This document shows positions 59,404 through 64,000 of a stretch of 64,000 nt of DNA, in pieces. The stretch is taken from the NCBI GenBank assembly GCA_004352715.1, contig SCFE01000030.1:267110-331109 (forward strand), read 5' to 3'. The position numbers and the translations under genes are program-made. Source of the DNA: Hofstenia miamia. Taxonomy: Eukaryota > Xenacoelomorpha > Acoela. Position 1 is the first letter of the stretch; each line of letters starts with the position of its first letter. The notes beneath the pieces were generated by a model. The model saw nothing but the letters and a program-made list of their open reading frames with translations, did no database searches and was not told the origin of the DNA.

Positions 59404-62400
59404 GATCAGAGATATTTAGAGCATTTAAATACCCAGGAATGGGACCTTAATCTTATATCTCTATTTAGTAACTATGAAACAAACCAAGAACCAACCTCCA
59501 ACAAGATGCAGAATGTGAGGACAAATCAATCTTTGAGACAAAACAAAGTGATCAATGATGCCCAGATGATCAGATGAAGGCACTTCCTGAAAAATGAGAA
59601 TGCCTGGCAGAAGACAACCATAGCAGCCTCAACTATGAGGGGAGACAACTCTCTCCTTGGGAGTGGACTTCCCACAACTACACTCAGAGACAATTGTCTG
59701 AGCAGGAGCAGACCTTGGATGACTATGCATGGAGACAACTCTCTGTGCGTGAATCTGAGGAGCATAGACTGCCTTTTGCCCAGTTGTCTAATATAACCTC
59801 GCCCTGTGTTGACTCAAAACCCCCTCCTAGTCCTGGTCCTTCCTCCTGCAACTAAGCTAGTATTAGGTCCCAAAATGCCAAGGAACTCAAAGCTAAAACA
59901 TTTAAGGTTGGCAACAAGATCTTACATCCATACTTTATTGCTACCCAGACAGCTCTCCATTTAGTCAGAGATAATATATCAGAAGAAATGAAGAATAGGC
60001 TGTGATGGACATTTAACACAAAGGATCTAACCTGTTCAGTCAACTTGATTCCCTTTGTCAGACACAGAGCATAGACCCCAGATCAATGCCATTATTTGTT
60101 ATGATTCTAAAATGTTAGCTGGCATTGCACAGCCCTATTGGAGAAGTACTGTACACACTATGTTTGACAAGGACTTCAACCTGTCTCACCTGTGCCAGTT
60201 TCTAAATAGTAAAGAAAAGATAAAGAAGTTTGAATGCTTCAATATTGATTTTGACAACTTACTAGTTGTCTATTTTTTTCATGCTAATGAGGTGAACCAC
60301 CCCCAAATCATGGAGAAGATTGAAATAGCCTATGAACTTGCCAAAGTGGAGAAGATACGCCTCATTATGTTTCTCAAAGAAGAGTACCAGGATACCATAC
60401 TGGACAAAGTTGAAAGTCTGCATTTTCACTGTTCTGTACAACAGCAATTATCAGTGCACAAGTATGTATAATACTCATATAATCTTGGCTACCAAGATTA
60501 TCTACACTGATCTCCTCTTGTGCAAGAAAATTCCAACACACCATCTCAATATCTGTCTGATAATTGATATGTGCATCCAGGCTCAATCACTCAAATCAAT
60601 CAACATTAGCTCGCCTGGCCTCTGCTCTGACATCTCTGATCTTCATGTCAGTTTTGCATTTTTGCAAAGTGCCACCACCCTGCAAGAAATTGATGAGGTG
60701 TGGACAAATCTGAAAGCTGATCACAGCCTGGAAACACAGTGGCCTACCATCAACATTCAGAGCCCCACATCACAATACCATAGATCAGTTGAGAGAATGC
60801 TTGCAGAGTTATGTCTGTCCCATGACATGCAAGATCATCAAAACTTCTCAGAGAAAATGTTCTCAGAAAAATTTGCTCCAGCAATCCAATCCTGTGGAGC
60901 CATGTGGATCCTCACCACTTTTCTTACAGTTGATCCTCATCTTCAGCTGCCCATGGATAAACCTACCAGAGAAAAACTCATAAAACAGTGCTCTCATGAA
61001 CTCGCCATTGGTCCTGCAGCCTGGAAGGTTAAGAAGTGGTTTACTCCACTCTTGCTCATTGCCTGCCTTGCCTGGGAAGAATAAGAAAGCAATGGAACAT
61101 TTTGAGAAATTCTATGCTTGTCTCATCAGATCCAGTGGGCCCCTTGGTTGCCTCCCATCACTGATGACCGTCAACCAATTAGGAGTCGCATTTATTGACT
61201 TAAATATCTTCTCAAATACCCTCAAAAAGTACATGTGGGGAGCAACCACTGAGACCAAGTTTCCTTCTCTAAACTCTGAGTACACACCTTTGTGTACAAG
61301 TTGACTCATGTGCTGTGAATATGGCTCCACCAAACAGTTCATTGAATTGGTTGGCCACTATGATGTCCTGAAACACATGGAAATCTTATTCAACCTGGAA
61401 TGGCTCAATTATCCTGAGTGTGAGTACAGTAAGCTTACACAAACCCAGCAACAAGCTACCAAGGATGGTGAGGTCATCCCAATCACTGTCTTAGGGCAGA
61501 CCATGAAAACGCCCAAACAATTTTACCATGAGGAAGAACTCTTATCCTCCTATCCATTGAGGTATCACTGGTGACGAGAGCCCTCATTGAAGTTGTTAAC
61601 CTAGAAAAGTTCTCCAGGGTCACAGTATCACCTAAGCTCACGCCTGCCTGGTCTCTTACTGATAACAAACAGATCCTAACAATTGAGCAATGCCTGGATG
61701 AATTTGTGGAGAAGCCAGTGATAGAATTGTCAAGCCCAACAGTGACAATGATATCCTAGGCCTCATGAAGTGCTGCCTCACCAAAATGTTAACCAAAGAA
61801 GAGCTTGTGCTTCTACTATCATCAGGGCAACAACTTGCCCTGGACATAGAATGCACCACTGCCCGCCTTTGTCTTTCCACTGCTCAGATTGAGAATTTAC
61901 AGAGCCATGGACTCCACAGTGCTTTTTGGGATTCCATTAAGGATGCCAAGATAAACTACCCCATTACAATTGAAATGGCTTCTCTTTGGAACAAGTCCAG
62001 TTTTGCCCAATTGGAAAACAACGTTGAAAAGAACAACCTTCTCTCCATCCCACCACCTTGTTTGATGACACTGCTGATTCTGCCATCTTGGAGAGTGTGC
62101 CAGGGAAAGAAAAAGTCTCTGCCCATCTGTCAGATCACATTAGTTACATCTCAACTGCCTCTGAAGTTAACAGATCTATGCAAACTAAGGAGTATTGCTA
62201 GAAGGTGGCAACCCTGAGCACATATACATTGATGGGAAATTAACCATCAAAGATATTTTTCAGAAGGGTCAGCCTATCTCTACTCAACTAGAGAAAGTCC
62301 ATTGAACCATCAATTTGCTAGATCCTTGTGTTGTCATCATTTTTCAAGCTGGAGGTGACTTGATGTGGGCTAATAAAGCTGAGACTATAACCCAATATTA

Positions 62401-62907
62401 TGATGTAACCAAGCATATCAAGATCATTACCATGCTACATGCCAGCATAACAGACCCTGAAGAAATGATGCTGCAACAAGTACACAAGTATTGCTCACTC
62501 TTCTTCAACCATGCTACCCATATGGGATCTATTAAGGAAGTCTTTCTTCACTTTTATCCCAATACCAAAATTAGCACAGATGATGCACATACCTCAGACA
62601 CCAACGCCTTGATGACACTCTCATCACACTCAAGTGCCTTTGTCTTTATGAGCATTTCTATGATACCTTCACCCAGAGGTTGAATGTGTTGTGATGGAAC
62701 TGTCCCATTAGTTTGAGGCTACCAGAGCTCAAATATTTCAGATTACACAGTGAAACCATCACTCAATGGGAGGCATTAATGCAGGTCACCAGGCAGCCCT
62801 TCTATGCAGAAGTTTCATCCTGGGATGATATATTGGCAAAAGAGATAATCAAAGAAGCCCAAAAGTTGTTTTGTGGTCCTACTGTCCAACTGTTACCACA
62901 GCCTTAA
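59404..62907 (+). pseudogene. ORF3 (unknown), plus-strand copy, frameshifted
   Basis: Almost 3.5 kb of + strand coding-like sequence, broken into frames at 60055-60437, 60426-61065, 61047-61302, 61308-61574, 61571-61759, 61765-62035, 62315-62683 and 62713-62907. It is collinear with the minus-strand ORF3 at 51.6-56.8 kb. The start matches the pol/ORF3 junction (HLNTQEWDLN at about 59.42 kb), and the end is QLLPQP and stop just before the purine tract. The intact ancestor would encode roughly 1,100 residues. No known domain, zinc knuckle, protease, signal peptide or membrane anchor was recognised. GC is much higher than in the rest of the window, but CpG is scarce. It could be a structural or accessory protein; function is unknown. 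Confidence 0.65.
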
Positions 62908-62913
62908 CTGTGT

Positions 62914-62923
62914 AATGGGGGCA
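62914..62923 (+). other. Putative polypurine tract
   Basis: AATGGGGGCA directly precedes the TGTAGAG start of the 3' repeat. A purine-rich tract next to the 3' LTR primes plus-strand DNA synthesis in LTR retroelements, and its position fixes this element on the + strand. Confidence 0.6.
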
Positions 62924-63396
62924 TGTAGAGTCACTCAGGGCCTCTTTTTTTATTTTGTTTTAATTATTAGGCACTCTCAAATTAATTTGGTGCTATTTTG
63001 TTTAATGAATTGTTAATTTGTGATTATTTTGAACTTAAGTTTCAAACTTAGTGATTGTCCCCTCAGAGCTTTAGATTACATGTAATTGCTCAGTTCATTT
63101 GCGAGGGAAACAAACTTTTGTAAAAATGGTAAATATTTACCTTCTGTTGTTATAAATAGGGAACAAAAATGTAAGCAAAGGTCAAATAAATTTTGTTCTC
63201 ACTGGATACCTTTTGCTTTTTTATTTTATTAACCATTTTAGCTCTAGTATGAATTTCATAATAATGAAATTGCAAGATCCAGTGATAATGTGGGAGGAAC
63301 TCTGCTGTGCCTGGGGTGATAACTCACTCCTTGACAGATGTGAGCCCATATTGTGTTCACTTTAGGCTAGGTATAGGCATAGGCAATAAAAGGACT
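62924..63396 (+). mobile_element. 3' LTR-like direct repeat of the plus-strand element
   Basis: Same start (TGTAGAGTCACTCAGGGCC) and same order of blocks as 58906-59393, including TATAAATAGGGAAC near 63151, GTCAAATAAATTTTGTTCTC near 63181 and GATGTGAGCCCAT near 63340. The visible divergence between the two copies indicates an old insertion. Similarity ends near 63396. No target-site duplication with the left side could be shown. Confidence 0.7.
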
Positions 63397-64000
63397 ACTA
63401 CCTATTGATTAAACATGCACAAATTAGAATACACCTCAAATATACTATTCCATTAGCAAACACGAATACATGGTAACTATACATTATTTACTATCTATAT
63501 TACATGAGCTGAGAAGATAAACACTGAGATAAATTACTTGTATTGAGCTAGAAATTAAAACTAGAGACACACAATTAGCACCTTGGATTGTAAGGATGGA
63601 TTCTAAAGGCTTGGCTTCAGTGTGATGCTGTGTGAATTGGTCACTACTTTAACCATCTTGGAATTACTTTTTTCTACAATGAAATTGGTGAATTACTGAT
63701 CTTCATTTGTTTTGTTAGAGAGTGGGTTGCTCTCAGTGATGGTAATCTTCTGCAACCTTTGTACCAATTGAGCTGCTAGACACACAATATACATAACTTA
63801 AGTTAAAGGATATACCAGTCAATTTGTCCACTGTCTGGGTGCCCCTTAGCTATGCATTTGAAAATTTGAAAAGCATAATTTAATAAAAGTAAAAACAAGA
63901 GAAAATAATAGTAAAACTAATAAAGTACTGAGAATAAATTGAAGACTAAATAAAATGAACAAAACTAAGATATATATACAAAATTACCCAGTATCTGTAA
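63397..64000. other. Sequence right of the retroelement, with a repeat shared with 51.5 kb
   Basis: No gene recognised. 63653-63772 matches 51471-51593 in inverted orientation (shared words include CAATTGAG and GGTTGCA on the other strand). Because both segments lie downstream of an ORF3 copy in the element's own orientation, they may be part of the element. The reverse-transcriptase part expected upstream of the minus-strand RNase H was not recognised here. Confidence 0.4.

Noticed and set aside
51600-62907. ORF3 as a retroviral-type envelope gene
   Set aside because: Position after pol would fit, but I see no signal peptide, cleavage site, fusion segment or membrane anchor.
58901-63400. 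GATAA as target duplication of the plus-strand element
   Set aside because: GATAA precedes the left LTR, but no matching 5-mer sits at a definable right end.
1-64000. CRISPR arrays, bacterial operons, tRNA or rRNA genes
   Set aside because: The window is animal nuclear DNA. No regularly spaced repeats occur, and no tRNA B-box arrangement or rRNA-like sequence was noticed by eye; a covariance-model scan would be needed to exclude small RNAs.

Overview
The window is nuclear DNA of an animal. It is very AT-rich, with large non-coding stretches, many (TA)n microsatellites, assembly gaps and a heavy load of eukaryotic transposons. Only two host genes can be supported. The first is a two-exon ZIC/odd-paired zinc-finger transcription factor on the + strand (970-3098). 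The second is a small single-exon KRTCAP2 homologue, an oligosaccharyltransferase subunit, on the - strand (46260-46679). A ZIC protein that carries a ZOC box, five zinc fingers, an intron inside the finger array and a C-terminal NEWYVCQ motif points to a bilaterian, probably an invertebrate. I cannot name the species.

Layout. 1-3.4 kb holds the ZIC promoter, gene and polyadenylation signals. 3.4-41 kb is a gene desert with microsatellites, GC-richer islands that are candidate cis-regulatory DNA, two gaps (14245-14434, 21382-21485) and several non-autonomous DNA transposons. Three of these are hAT-like (11643-12034, 17999-18388, 30574-30906; two have exact 8-bp target duplications). 41-44 kb holds decayed LINE fragments with two separate reverse-transcriptase YADD boxes on the - strand. 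46.3-46.7 kb is KRTCAP2. 48139-48876 is an internally deleted Merlin-superfamily transposon with long inverted repeats, a 9-bp target duplication and the C-terminal end of its transposase.

The right end (about 50-63.4 kb) has a different composition. It is GC-richer in its coding parts but almost free of CpG, and from about 51.4 kb it is a nest of retroelements. An older Ty3/Gypsy-type LTR retrotransposon runs on the - strand. From 58.9 kb downwards it shows RNase H, then integrase, then a long extra reading frame of unknown function (here called ORF3, reaching about 51.6 kb). It is interrupted by a solo LTR (58178-58368), a 5'-truncated LINE (about 53846-55820, containing a 1000-N gap) and a young 246-bp MITE (53014-53259) with identical 56-bp inverted repeats and a 6-bp target duplication. 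A second copy of ORF3 lies on the + strand (about 59.4-62.9 kb). It is flanked by LTR-like direct repeats starting TGTAGAGTCACTCAGGGCC, has a purine-rich tract before the 3' repeat, lacks recognisable gag-pol, and sits against the RNase H of the first element.

The most unusual items are the conserved but unrecognised ORF3, the abrupt CpG depletion starting near 50 kb (a methylated TE compartment or an assembly join to other DNA), and the nested insertions whose boundaries can be read by comparing the two ORF3 copies.
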